A DNA stretch of 9,902 bases from DATGZX01 sp035296965 (GTDB taxonomy: Bacteria > Planctomycetota > Planctomycetia > Gemmatales > Gemmataceae). The position numbers and the translations under genes are program-made. Each line of letters opens with the position of its first letter. Position 1 is the stretch's first letter. Shown here piece by piece: positions 1 through 7,633 of the stretch. The stretch is from contig DATGZX010000025.1 in assembly GCA_035296965.1 (NCBI GenBank), positions 1 through 9,902 on the forward strand, written 5' to 3'. The notes under the pieces were generated by a model, which saw only the letters and a program-made list of their open reading frames with translations, made no database searches and had not been told where the DNA came from.

Positions 1-1383
1 ACCGGGCGTGATCGGTCGAATCAACTGCAAGATCCGAGTGAAGCACAGTCGCCACGGCCACGGGGCCAGCAGCGGGGCCGGCCGGGGCCGCAGCGTCGGG
101 ACTATAGCCACCTGCCTGTCCGCGAACAAGTCGCCGAATTGCCGGAAGCCGAGCGGGTTTGTCCGCAGTGCGGTCGGCCGCTGAGCGCTTGCGGCAGCGA
201 AACGTCGGAACAAATCGAGATCGAGACCACCGTGTATCGGCGTGTCGTGCAGCGGCGGCGCTACCAGCGGACGTGTCTGTGCGCGGGGCAACGGACCTTC
301 ACGGCGCCGCAGGTCCCGAAGCTGATTCCCAAAGGACTCTTGGGCGTGTCCGTGTGGGCGGAAATCTTGCTCGACAAGTTCGCCAGCCATCGGCCGACGG
401 AACGTTTGCTGGAACAATGGCGGTTGCTGGACTTTGACCTGTCGGCCGGCACGGTGACCGACGGCTTGCGGCGGTTGGAGCCGCTGTTCCAACCGCTCGT
501 GGAGGCCTTGATCCAACGCAACCGGCAGTCGGTGTACACGCAAGCCGACGAAACCCGCTGGCTGGTTTTCGTGGAATACAAGGACAAAGCCGGCTACGGC
601 TGGTGGTTGTGGGTCTTTGGCGGCGAAGACACCGTCGTGTATGTGCTCGATCCCACACGCAGCCATGTGGTGCCGGAGCAGCACTTCCCGGCCGACGCCC
701 AGGGCGTGTTACTGGTGGATCGGTACAGCGCCTACAAAGCGATGGCCCAGGTCAAGGATGGCCAATTGCTCCTGGCCTTTTGCTGGGCCCACGTGCGTCG
801 CGATTTTGTGCGTGTCGGCAAAGGCTGGCCGGAGTTAACACCGTGGGCCCTGACCTGGCTGCAACGCATCCGCGAACTGTACCGTCTGAATCGCCAACGT
901 GTGCAGGATCCCAGCGACACCGCCGCCGCCGCCGTGCTACGGGCCGCGGTCGCCGCGATGCACGCCTGCGCCACCGCCGAGTTGGCCGATCCGGCACTCC
1001 GCAAGCCGCAACGCAACGTATTGACCAGCCTGCAAGATCATTGGTCCGGCTTAACGCTGTTCGTGGACGATCCGCGGATTCCCATGGACAACAACGTCTC
1101 GGAACGCCGCCTGCGTGGCCCGGCCTTGGGACGGAAAAACTACTACGGCTCCGCCTCGTTGTGGAGCGGCCGCCTGGCCGCCGCGTTGTTCTCGCTCTTG
1201 GCCACCTTGACAATGTGGCACATCAACCCGCGCCTGTGGTTACTCTGGTACTTGCAAAGCTGCGCTGCAGCGGGCGGCCAGGCGCCGACCGACATCCAAC
1301 CCTTCCTGCCTTGGAACCTGTCGCCTGAAAAACGCGCGGAACTGGGAAACGAATCACCACTCGCGAAGGCGGACAGCGGCTGA
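1..1383 (+). CDS. IS66-family transposase (5' end outside window)
   Basis: DDE transposase that would move its own insertion sequence. The frame is open from base 1, so the gene starts upstream of the window; 460 codons are visible before the TGA at 1381-1383. In order one sees a basic linker rich in Pro, Arg and Gly with an RGQQRGRPG stretch (codons from about 61), a zinc-finger-like segment starting CPQCG (codons from about 160) with a later CLC pair, and the IS66 catalytic core. Catalytic candidates are Asp in ADETRW (547-549), Asp in LLVDRYSAY (718-720) and Glu in NNVSERRLR (1102-1104); the family block CWAHVRRDF lies between the second and third. The C-terminal GRKNYYGS and LATLTMWHINP segments are typical of the family's end. 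No frameshift or internal stop is present, so it may be active. A start at TTG 139 is possible on paper but would cut off the conserved linker. The family call is secure; the exact subgroup is not. Confidence 0.93.
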   Translation, partial: TGRDRSNQLQDPSEAQSPRPRGQQRGRPGPQRRDYSHLPVREQVAELPEAERVCPQCGRPLSACGSETSEQIEIETTVYRRVVQRRRYQRTCLCAGQRTFTAPQVPKLIPKGLLGVSVWAEILLDKFASHRPTERLLEQWRLLDFDLSAGTVTDGLRRLEPLFQPLVEALIQRNRQSVYTQADETRWLVFVEYKDKAGYGWWLWVFGGEDTVVYVLDPTRSHVVPEQHFPADAQGVLLVDRYSAYKAMAQVKDGQLLLAFCWAHVRRDFVRVGKGWPELTPWALTWLQRIRELYRLNRQRVQDPSDTAAAAVLRAAVAAMHACATAELADPALRKPQRNVLTSLQDHWSGLTLFVDDPRIPMDNNVSERRLRGPALGRKNYYGSASLWSGRLAAALFSLLATLTMWHINPRLWLLWYLQSCAAAGGQAPTDIQPFLPWNLSPEKRAELGNESPLAKADSG

Positions 1384-1496
1384 AGGACCTCGGACAAATC
1401 TGCCTCGCCACGCCAGGCGCTTCCCAAACCCACTCCTATGGTAGAAATAGGCGACGTGTACGCTGCGCGCTGAAAACGGGTTGGACTAAGGTTTAC
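1..1496 (+). mobile_element. IS66-type insertion sequence, right portion (boundary tentative)
   Basis: The transposase gene implies an insertion sequence whose left end and any accessory genes lie outside the window. IS66-family elements commonly begin GTAA and end TTAC. Downstream of the transposase the first good match is GGTTTAC, ending at 1496, which would make the outermost bases in reverse GTAAACC. The left end is not visible, so neither the inverted repeat nor the 8-bp target duplication can be checked, and the right boundary is a guess. The element points toward the tail of the minus-strand gene cluster, so transcription is convergent. Confidence 0.4.
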
Positions 1497-1630
1497 ACTG
1501 ACTGCGACGCAAGTCTATTCATAGCAATAGTTAATGCTTGCAGTCGAAGTGTGCTCGGAACGTGCAAGGTGGGAAAACTGAATTACGTAGCAGGCGCCGA
1601 GCTTCCCAAACGATATTTCGCGCGAAATGG
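1384..1630. other. Gene-free stretch between the transposase and the hybrid kinase
   Basis: These 247 bases separate two convergent genes. No convincing coding frame, RNA gene or terminator is visible. It holds the tentative right end of the insertion sequence, an imperfect direct repeat (1414-1429 and 1591-1611), and a 14-bp perfect palindrome (1615-1628) just past the hybrid kinase stop. Base composition is more A+T-rich around 1500-1580 than in the flanking genes. Confidence 0.6.
1414..1611 (+). repeat. Imperfect direct repeat, two copies about 180 bases apart
   Basis: Copy one (1414-1429) reads CAGGCG followed directly by CTTCCCAAAC. Copy two (1591-1611) has the same two blocks separated by five extra bases (CCGAG). 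The core GCTTCCCAAAC is identical over 11 bases at 1419-1429 and 1601-1611. The match is short but unlikely in so small a region. It could mark a duplication around the insertion sequence end or be coincidence. Confidence 0.35.
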
Positions 1631-3562
1631 CTAGGTCGGCGTGTAACTGGCACCGAAGACCTGGTTCACAGCGTACCACAGTTCGTTCATGCGAAACGGC
1701 TTGCGAATCAGCGTGACGGGCCCGGCCTCTAATAGCTCCGGCGGCGGATCGCCTACCATCAAGCCGGTGCAGAGTAACACTGGCAAAGAGGGCCTCTCCT
1801 GGCGAAGGCGGTGGAAGGCGCCCGCTCCGTCTTCGCGCGGCATCATCAAATCGAGAATAAGAAGATCGACAGGCTCGCCTTTGTTGAGCAAATCCACGGC
1901 TTCGCTGCTGCTCGACGCGCAGGTGACCTGGTGGCCTGCAATCTCCAGAAACCGGCGCATTACATCGCGGACCGCCTCCTCATCGTCGAGCACCAGAATA
2001 TGCCGGCCCGGCACACTCTCGGGTTCGAGCACCTGGCCAGCTTCAAAATTTGCGCGCCTCTTACCTTGCAATGTATCCAGCAAGCGCGGCAGGTAGATGC
2101 CCATGCACGTTCCGCGCCCGGGCTCGCTGTCGATGGCCAGGTAGCCTTGATGACCGCGCACGATGCCGAAGACCATGGGCAGGCCAAGTCCCGTGCCCTG
2201 TCCAACCGGCTTAGTAGTAAAGAAAGGATCGAGAGCTTGGTTCAAGACTTCCGGCGTCATGCCGGAGCCACGGTCGACTACTTCCAGGATCACAAAATCT
2301 CCAGCAGGGATATTTTCGGGGAAAGCTGCATACCCTCCCCTCAACACGACATTGCGAAGACGCAATGTAATAGGGGAGTTTTCAAGAGACGCGTCGCGGG
2401 CATTGATGACGAGGTTCACGAGGGCCTGTTGAAGCTGATTCGCGTCTGCTTCTACCAGCAATGGGTCTCCCACTGCCGCTTGCGATTGGACCTCCATGAT
2501 CAGGTCGGCATACAAAGTGCGCCGGACCAGCTCCCCGGTAGCGCGCACCAACTCCTCGATCCTGATCGGCCGGCGATCAAGGGCGGGTTTACGAGCAAAA
2601 GCAAGCATCTGCCGGGTGAGCGATGCGGCCCGCTCGGAAAGCTCGACAATGTGCTCCAAGAACTCACGCACCGGACCGGACGTGCCCGGTTCCCGAAGCC
2701 CGAGCGAGGCGTAGCCGCTTATTCCCGCCAGGAGGTTGTTGAACTCATGGGCGACTCCACCGGCCAGCGTGCCGACGCTTTGCATCTTTTGGGCCTGGAG
2801 GAGCTGTCTCTCGAGAAACTTCCTGTCCGAGATATCGCGCTGAATGCCGACGAAATGAGTCAACTGTCCCTGCCCGTCCACGATGGGTGAGACGGTCAGG
2901 GAAACGTCTACCAGGCTGCCGTCCTTGCGGCGATTTGTCAATTCACCTTGCCAGCTCGCCCGGGCAAAAATCGTGCGCCATAAATCGGCATAAAGGGACG
3001 AAGGATTAAGATCATTCTTGAGCAGACGCGGATTCTGTCCACAGAGTTCTTCGCGAGTGTAGCCTGTCGTCCGTTCCAGGGCCTGGTTGACGTGCAAAAT
3101 CGTACCCTGCAAGTCGGTAATCATGATGCCGTCGCGTGCCGACTCCAGGGCCTCGATGAGCAGGCGATTCATCTGCTGCAGACGATGCCTGGTCACCGAC
3201 TCATGCACACGTTTGGGCAACTCGGCGAGGAAGGTCAAGCCAGGGTCTTTAACGACGTAATCGAGGGCGCCGGCGTGCAGCACGCGCGTCGCAAGCTGTT
3301 CATCCCCGTAGGCAGTCACCATCAATGCGGGGGTCGCAATGCCTTCGCGTACGAGGGCATCAAGAAGATCCAGTCCGGCCATATCTGGCAAGCGGTGATC
3401 GAGCAGGACAAGATCAAAACTGCTGTGCCCCAAAACGATCAGGGCGTCGGCTGCTGCGCGACAGCGCGTCACTTCATGCCCCGCTCGCTCCAGGATCTTG
3501 GTAACCAGCAGAGCAATGTCGTCGTCATCTTCGACCAGGAAGAGACGCAATGCGTCGGTCAT
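1631..3562 (-). CDS. Hybrid sensor histidine kinase, REC-PAS-HisKA-HATPase-REC
   Basis: Predicted soluble phosphorelay kinase of 643 residues. The N-terminal receiver (about 5-120) has the acidic cluster EDDDD (11-15), phospho-acceptor Asp55 in LVLLDHRLPD, Thr83 and Lys105. A PAS domain with PAC tail follows (about 135-248, ending GIQRDISDRK). The HisKA helix carries His272 in GVAHEFNNLL; the ATPase domain has the N box NLVINARD (Asn387), DRGSG (430-434) and GQGTGLGL (454-461). The C-terminal receiver (about 520-638) has Asp526/Asp527, acceptor Asp571 in LLILDLMMP, Thr599 and Lys621. There is no membrane segment or signal peptide, so input must be cytosolic, through the first receiver or PAS. 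The ATG at 3562 was chosen because the receiver begins there and GGAGGAG lies 13 bases upstream; the open frame extends 84 codons further but that part overlaps the preceding kinase gene out of frame and resembles nothing. It lies 74 bases downstream of that kinase gene, so co-transcription is likely. PAS ligand and partner are unknown. Confidence 0.92.
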   Translation of the reverse strand: MTDALRLFLVEDDDDIALLVTKILERAGHEVTRCRAAADALIVLGHSSFDLVLLDHRLPDMAGLDLLDALVREGIATPALMVTAYGDEQLATRVLHAGALDYVVKDPGLTFLAELPKRVHESVTRHRLQQMNRLLIEALESARDGIMITDLQGTILHVNQALERTTGYTREELCGQNPRLLKNDLNPSSLYADLWRTIFARASWQGELTNRRKDGSLVDVSLTVSPIVDGQGQLTHFVGIQRDISDRKFLERQLLQAQKMQSVGTLAGGVAHEFNNLLAGISGYASLGLREPGTSGPVREFLEHIVELSERAASLTRQMLAFARKPALDRRPIRIEELVRATGELVRRTLYADLIMEVQSQAAVGDPLLVEADANQLQQALVNLVINARDASLENSPITLRLRNVVLRGGYAAFPENIPAGDFVILEVVDRGSGMTPEVLNQALDPFFTTKPVGQGTGLGLPMVFGIVRGHQGYLAIDSEPGRGTCMGIYLPRLLDTLQGKRRANFEAGQVLEPESVPGRHILVLDDEEAVRDVMRRFLEIAGHQVTCASSSSEAVDLLNKGEPVDLLILDLMMPREDGAGAFHRLRQERPSLPVLLCTGLMVGDPPPELLEAGPVTLIRKPFRMNELWYAVNQVFGASYTPT

Positions 3563-3636
3563 GGCTTTGTGGTCACTCCTCCATGCGATTCCATGCTCAT
3601 GAGTTGTACTCACACAATGCCGGTTCCATTCGGTCT

Positions 3637-4392
3637 TTAACCAATCCTCTTCAGCGGCAGACGAACCGTGAAGATCGAACCACGCCCCGGCTCCGACTCG
3701 ACATGCAAGGAGCAATCCCAGCGGCTCAAGACCTCGCGAACAAGCACGAGGCCGAGCCCCGGTCCGGGCGTAGTCGATGTTTGCCCCGAAAGAAAGTCCC
3801 GGAGTTGCTGGCACCGTTCGGGCGCCAAACCGCGTCCGTTATCGGCCACCCAGAACTCGGCCTTCTCCTTGCTAGCTCGGGTCCCGAATTCGATGCAAAC
3901 GCTCTGCCCAGGGCTGGCCGCCTCGACGGCGTTGCGCAGCAAGTGAACGAGAACCCGGCGTAGCCCCGAGCGCGGGACAATGAGAACGAAGGGCGTCTGT
4001 GGCAAATGATACCCTATCGCGACGCTCTGAAATAGATGATTGACCTCCGCCGCAGCTTCCCGCGCCACATCCGCGAGCACAAGTCGCTCATCACCTTCGT
4101 TTTCGCGGCGGGCTCGGCCTATCTCGGCGAGACCGCCGATCAACGTCTGGATGCGTCCGACATTAGTCGCCAGACGCAGCAGATAATCCCGGCCCTGCGG
4201 ACTTAACCTTGCGTTTTCCTCGAATTCCAGGACGCGAACCAGACCTTGAATCGAGATAAAGTGATTCGGCAGATCGTGCCCCACCACTTGCTGGAAGCAT
4301 GCCAAAAGCTGCTCGGCTTGCTCCAGGCGCCGGCGGGGCTCAGCCGATTCAGAGATCACAGGAATTGTTTCGATTTGCCTCACTTCAGCCAT
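3637..4392 (-). CDS. Small cytosolic histidine kinase without a sensor domain
   Basis: A 251-residue protein made almost only of a kinase core. After a polar N-terminus (about 1-22) comes a dimerization helix with His39 in VVGHDLPNHF. Asp and Asn at +1 and +4 fit the HisKA pattern, but the usual Pro at +5 is His. The ATPase domain has an N box LLRNAVEAA (Asn154), the G1 box ADNGRG (Asp184-Gly188), the G2 box GPGLGL (210-215) and a C-terminal GSIFTVRLPL strand. There is no transmembrane segment, PAS, GAF or HAMP domain, so it probably responds to a protein partner or to metabolite binding in the core. The ATG at 4392 is the first start after an in-frame stop; its ribosome binding site is weak, which suggests reliance on upstream translation. 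It lies 65 bases after the SDR gene and 74 bases before the hybrid kinase. It may phosphorylate one of the hybrid kinase receivers; that is inference. Confidence 0.85.
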   Translation of the reverse strand: MAEVRQIETIPVISESAEPRRRLEQAEQLLACFQQVVGHDLPNHFISIQGLVRVLEFEENARLSPQGRDYLLRLATNVGRIQTLIGGLAEIGRARRENEGDERLVLADVAREAAAEVNHLFQSVAIGYHLPQTPFVLIVPRSGLRRVLVHLLRNAVEAASPGQSVCIEFGTRASKEKAEFWVADNGRGLAPERCQQLRDFLSGQTSTTPGPGLGLVLVREVLSRWDCSLHVESEPGRGSIFTVRLPLKRIG

Positions 4393-4457
4393 GGATTTCT
4401 TGGGAATTGAATCTTACTTTGCAAATAGGAAGAAGGCGCTCGGATTCCCTTTTCAGC

Positions 4458-5441
4458 TCAGAAGTAGGTCTGGGGCGACTGCCCGCGCCTCCAGGCAATC
4501 ACTTCTCGCAATATGTCATCTAATCGAAATCGCGGCTCAAAGCCAATGGTCGAGCGGATGCGGCCGAGATCGGGAACTCGTGAACGGATGTCCTCGAAGC
4601 CGGGAGCGTACGCTTTTGCGTATGGAATGTGCTCGATTCTTAATCCCGGGTCGATGAAGCGAGCGACGCGCTCCGCCAGCCCACGTATGGACGTGGCCTC
4701 GTCGCTTCCCAGGTTAAAGACCTTTCCGTGGGCAGCAGGGCACGCCATGAGCGCCAGGATGCCGCGGACGATGTCGGCGACATGACCAAAACAACGGACC
4801 TGTTGGCCGTCGTCATAGACCACCAGGGGGCCTCCGGACAATGCCTGATCCACAAAACGTGGCAGAACCATGCCGTAACGCCCAACCTGCCGTGGGCCAA
4901 CGACGTTGAAGAATCGCCCAACTACCACCGGCAGCCCGGAGGTCTTGTGATAACTCAGGGCAAGGTACTCGTCGAGCGCTTTGCTGCAGGCGTAGATCCA
5001 GCGTCCCTTGGAAGTGGGCCCCAGGACCAGGTCGTCATCCTCATTCAGAGGCAATCGGGGGTTCTTGCCATAAACTTCGCTGGTGCTGGCCAGGAAAAGG
5101 GGTTTGTGTTGCCTATCGACCAGCCGCAAGATCATCTCCGTCGGTCCCACGTGGGTGGCGACCGTTCGTGCCGGTTCGTCGAGCACCAGCCTCACGCCAA
5201 CCACCGCGGCCAAATGGTAGACCTCGTCCGCCTGCTCCACCAACTCCGTAAGGCGGATTTCATTGCTGATGCTGTCCATCACGATTTGAAGATTAGGATG
5301 CTGCCTCACCCGCTCCAGGTTGGCTATGGCACCCGTGGAGAAATCGTCCAGAACGAGCACGCGCCGCCCTTCGGCCAACAGCGCCTCGACCAGGTGGCTG
5401 CCGATAAACCCCGCGCCGCCGGTGACCAGACTGGTTTGCAT
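4458..5441 (-). CDS. NAD-dependent epimerase/dehydratase (extended SDR family)
   Basis: A 327-residue extended short-chain dehydrogenase/reductase, expected to act on a nucleotide sugar in the cytosol. The N-terminal Rossmann motif GGAGFIGS (8-15) and Asp32 at the end of the second strand (VLVLDDFSTG) indicate NAD binding. The active site shows the ASTSEVYG block (118-125) and Tyr150-Ala-Cys-Ser-Lys154. GRFFNVVGPRQ (175-185) and the later DDGQQVRCFGHVADI segment are typical of UDP-glucuronate decarboxylase and GalE-like enzymes. STSEVYG leans toward the UDP-xylose synthase/ArnA branch, but substrate cannot be assigned from sequence alone. The ATG at 5441 is the only plausible start: an in-frame stop lies two codons upstream. 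It follows hemA by 44 bases and precedes the small kinase by 65. A sugar-nucleotide enzyme is not an obvious partner for heme synthesis, so its place may reflect transcription convenience or envelope function. Confidence 0.9.
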   Translation of the reverse strand: MQTSLVTGGAGFIGSHLVEALLAEGRRVLVLDDFSTGAIANLERVRQHPNLQIVMDSISNEIRLTELVEQADEVYHLAAVVGVRLVLDEPARTVATHVGPTEMILRLVDRQHKPLFLASTSEVYGKNPRLPLNEDDDLVLGPTSKGRWIYACSKALDEYLALSYHKTSGLPVVVGRFFNVVGPRQVGRYGMVLPRFVDQALSGGPLVVYDDGQQVRCFGHVADIVRGILALMACPAAHGKVFNLGSDEATSIRGLAERVARFIDPGLRIEHIPYAKAYAPGFEDIRSRVPDLGRIRSTIGFEPRFRLDDILREVIAWRRGQSPQTYF

Positions 5442-5485
5442 GCATCACGTTCCCGGATTGGTGCGCCATTCGTGCAATGGGTTGG

Positions 5486-6757
5486 CTAATCCTGCAATCG
5501 GAAGAGCTTCCGTAGCGCATCGAGTAATGTATGACTACCGCTTTCAGGCGTCTCTGCGGAGAGCGCAGAGATGGGGCCATGCAGAATCTGATTCTGCAGC
5601 AGGCGGAAGGCCCCTTCGATGTGCTCCTGGTCCTCCTCCGTCAGACGGCCGTTCAGTCGACTGAATAGCTGTCGCATGATAACTCGACGCTTGGCCTCGA
5701 AGTCCTGGGTCAGGCGGGCAATCACCGGTCCGTGGCGGCGCCGGCTCCAATCCTTCCAAAAGCGCGCCAGCTCTTCTTCCACAATGGCTTCAGCCGGCGC
5801 AACGTGGTGCAGACGGTCGGAAAGTGTCTGCTCGCGGATTCGCTTGAGATCGTCAATGTTAAACAAACAAGTGGAATCGCCGTCATGAATGCGCGGGTCG
5901 AAATCCCTGGGCACGGCGATGTCAAGAATCACCACAGGGCCGCGGCTGCGATTCTGACGGATCTTTTCGTAGCGCTCCAGAGAAACGATCGGATGAGGAG
6001 CGCCTGTAGTGCTCAAGACTATGTCTGCCTTGCCAAGGACTGCGTCAAACTGCTCCCAGGGAACTGCAGTTCCACCGCATCCTGCAGCCAGGAGCTCTGC
6101 CTTCTCCATGTTCCGGTTGATGACAAAGATGCAGCGCGGCTGGAGCTGCCGGAGGTGCTTGAGTGTCAGCTCGCCCATTTTGCCGGCGCCGATTACCAAG
6201 ATGGTTTTGTCATCGAAATGATTGAAGACCTGACGTACGTATTCCACTGCCGCGCTCGATATGGAAACATGCCCCCTGGCAATTCCGGTCTCGCTCCGCA
6301 CGCGTTTCGCCACCAGGTGCGCTCTCTGGAAAAGACCATGCAGGAGCGGTCCTACCGTGCCCCGCGCGTGTGCCTGCTCGTAGCCGTGCTTTACCTGGCC
6401 GGCAATCTGGCCTTCACCGATGAGCATGCTGTCGAGGCTGGCTGCGACGCGAAACAGATGCCGGGCAGCGTCAGCATTGCAATGCTCATAAAGATGCGGA
6501 GATAGCTTCAGGTCGGCAAGTTGATGAAATTCCGCAAGGAACTCGACAATCAAGGTACCATCGAGTGCGGCCAGTTCGTCGAGGCGAGCGAGGTATAGCT
6601 CCACGCGATTGCAGGTACTGAGAATGACTGCCTCGCACCCATAGCGCGTGACCAAATGGTCCAAAGCGCGTACGAGATGGTCCTGATCGAATGCCAGGCG
6701 CTCCCGCAAGGCCACGGGAGCCGTCCGATGACTGCAGCCCACCGCCAGGAGTCTCAT
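5486..6757 (-). CDS. hemA: Glutamyl-tRNA reductase
   Basis: Catalyses NADPH-dependent reduction of glutamyl-tRNA(Glu) to glutamate-1-semialdehyde, the first committed step of the C5 route to heme and other tetrapyrroles, in the cytosol. Its 423 residues match the usual family length. The catalytic domain has the N-terminal SHRTAPVALRE block (9-19) and the nucleophile Cys49 in STCNRVELYL. The signature IGEGQIAGQVK (111-121) follows; many relatives have Pro where this has Gly113. The NADPH domain shows VIGAGKMGE (186-194), and a C-terminal helical dimerization domain ends in a helix-rich tail. The ATG at 6757 overlaps the TGA of the preceding CcsA/HemX-like gene as ATGA, so translation is probably coupled; a G-rich GGGGGTAGG lies just upstream inside that gene. 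No other tetrapyrrole gene is in the window. Identification is very secure. Confidence 0.97.
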   Translation of the reverse strand: MRLLAVGCSHRTAPVALRERLAFDQDHLVRALDHLVTRYGCEAVILSTCNRVELYLARLDELAALDGTLIVEFLAEFHQLADLKLSPHLYEHCNADAARHLFRVAASLDSMLIGEGQIAGQVKHGYEQAHARGTVGPLLHGLFQRAHLVAKRVRSETGIARGHVSISSAAVEYVRQVFNHFDDKTILVIGAGKMGELTLKHLRQLQPRCIFVINRNMEKAELLAAGCGGTAVPWEQFDAVLGKADIVLSTTGAPHPIVSLERYEKIRQNRSRGPVVILDIAVPRDFDPRIHDGDSTCLFNIDDLKRIREQTLSDRLHHVAPAEAIVEEELARFWKDWSRRRHGPVIARLTQDFEAKRRVIMRQLFSRLNGRLTEEDQEHIEGAFRLLQNQILHGPISALSAETPESGSHTLLDALRKLFRLQD

Positions 6758-7578
6758 GGCCTACCCCCGGGCGTCAGGCTGTGCTGGGTTACGAGCGTCA
6801 ACAGCAACAAGGCAAAAGCCACGATCGTGAGCAGTGCCACGCGCCGGCCGTGCAGGTGCACGCCGTAGCGCAGATAGAGCATCACGGCGAAAACCAGCCA
6901 GAGAACCAGTGTGCTCAGGATCCTTGGGTCGGTCCAGCCTTCTAAGCGATCGCGATCCTCTAGCATCAGGGCGATGCCGATCAGGAGCCCAGCGGAGAGC
7001 AGAGGGAATGCCGCGTTGATGGCGCGCCGGTTCATCGCTTCCAGCCTCTCCAGGCTGAAGAGCCGTAGGCCCTGACCGGGAATCGCCTTGGACCTAAGCC
7101 GGCGCGCTTGTACCAGGTACATGAGGCTGGCGATAAAGGCGATGCACACGCCGACGGACGCAAGGACGAAGAGAATGACGTGCAGCATTCGCCAGAACCC
7201 CTCGCCATGAAGGGCGAAGATACTTTGTGAATCGGCACTGCTGCTTGAGGGCTGATCGAAGGCGTGCGCCAGGATTGTCAGACCCAAGACCACCGGCAGC
7301 ACGAATGCTCCCCAGGCCGACCGGCGATAGTGGATCGAGCCGTAGAGATAAAATACGGCCAGGATCCAGGCCAGGAATAGGAGCGATCCCTGCCGGGAAA
7401 CAAGTGCAGGGTGCTGGACAAGAAGGAAGAGGGTATGCGCGAGGAGTCCCGCAATTCCGCAAATCGAGCAAAGAAGCCGTTGGAATGCCCGTGGCCTTAA
7501 TAGTTGCAGCAGTTCCAGGCAGAGCGCCAGTGTGTAACTGGCGGCAAAACAGAAGATCGTGATCCGGTCGATTGTCAT
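6754..7578 (-). CDS. CcsA/HemX-like integral membrane protein (cytochrome c assembly family)
   Basis: A 274-residue inner-membrane protein with about eight hydrophobic segments (near 6-26, 37-55, 67-84, 91-106, 132-157, 188-206, 222-240 and 247-266). It resembles the CcsA/HemX/CcmC family, whose members carry heme across or handle it at the membrane during cytochrome c maturation. The C-terminal GWTDPRILSTLVLWLVF (214-230) matches the family's W-x-D-P...W region, and His48, His83, His105 and His133 lie in or near membrane segments as possible heme ligands. The full tryptophan-rich WWD heme-binding motif of true CcsA was not seen, so HemX (276 residues in Bacillus, where it lowers HemA levels) is at least as good a comparison. 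It overlaps hemA by four bases, which supports a heme role. No Ccs1/ResB partner is in the window. It follows the sigma-54 activator by 55 bases. Confidence 0.82.
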   Translation of the reverse strand: MTIDRITIFCFAASYTLALCLELLQLLRPRAFQRLLCSICGIAGLLAHTLFLLVQHPALVSRQGSLLFLAWILAVFYLYGSIHYRRSAWGAFVLPVVLGLTILAHAFDQPSSSSADSQSIFALHGEGFWRMLHVILFVLASVGVCIAFIASLMYLVQARRLRSKAIPGQGLRLFSLERLEAMNRRAINAAFPLLSAGLLIGIALMLEDRDRLEGWTDPRILSTLVLWLVFAVMLYLRYGVHLHGRRVALLTIVAFALLLLTLVTQHSLTPGGRP

Positions 7579-7633
7579 GAGGGATAGTTCTTCGGTGGGC
7601 GCCGCGATCGGAGAACGCGAAGGCCTGCCTGGC

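Noticed and set aside
1615..1628. Perfect 14-bp palindrome just past the hybrid kinase stop as a terminator
   Set aside because: The folded stem would be only 5 bp with a 4-base loop, and no run of T follows on the minus strand, so it does not meet the usual intrinsic terminator pattern.
1811..2890. 359-codon open frame on the plus strand opposite the hybrid kinase
   Set aside because: It lies wholly antisense to conserved kinase motifs, its translation shows no domain, and long antisense frames are common in G+C-rich genes.
3563..3814. 84-codon N-terminal extension of the hybrid kinase
   Set aside because: It overlaps the upstream kinase gene in another frame, shows no domain, and the ATG at 3562 starts right at the receiver with a GGAGGAG upstream.
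5732..6505. 257-codon open frame on the plus strand opposite hemA
   Set aside because: Antisense shadow of a secure hemA with no recognisable motifs; the same applies to the 253-codon frame at 4728-5489 opposite the SDR gene.
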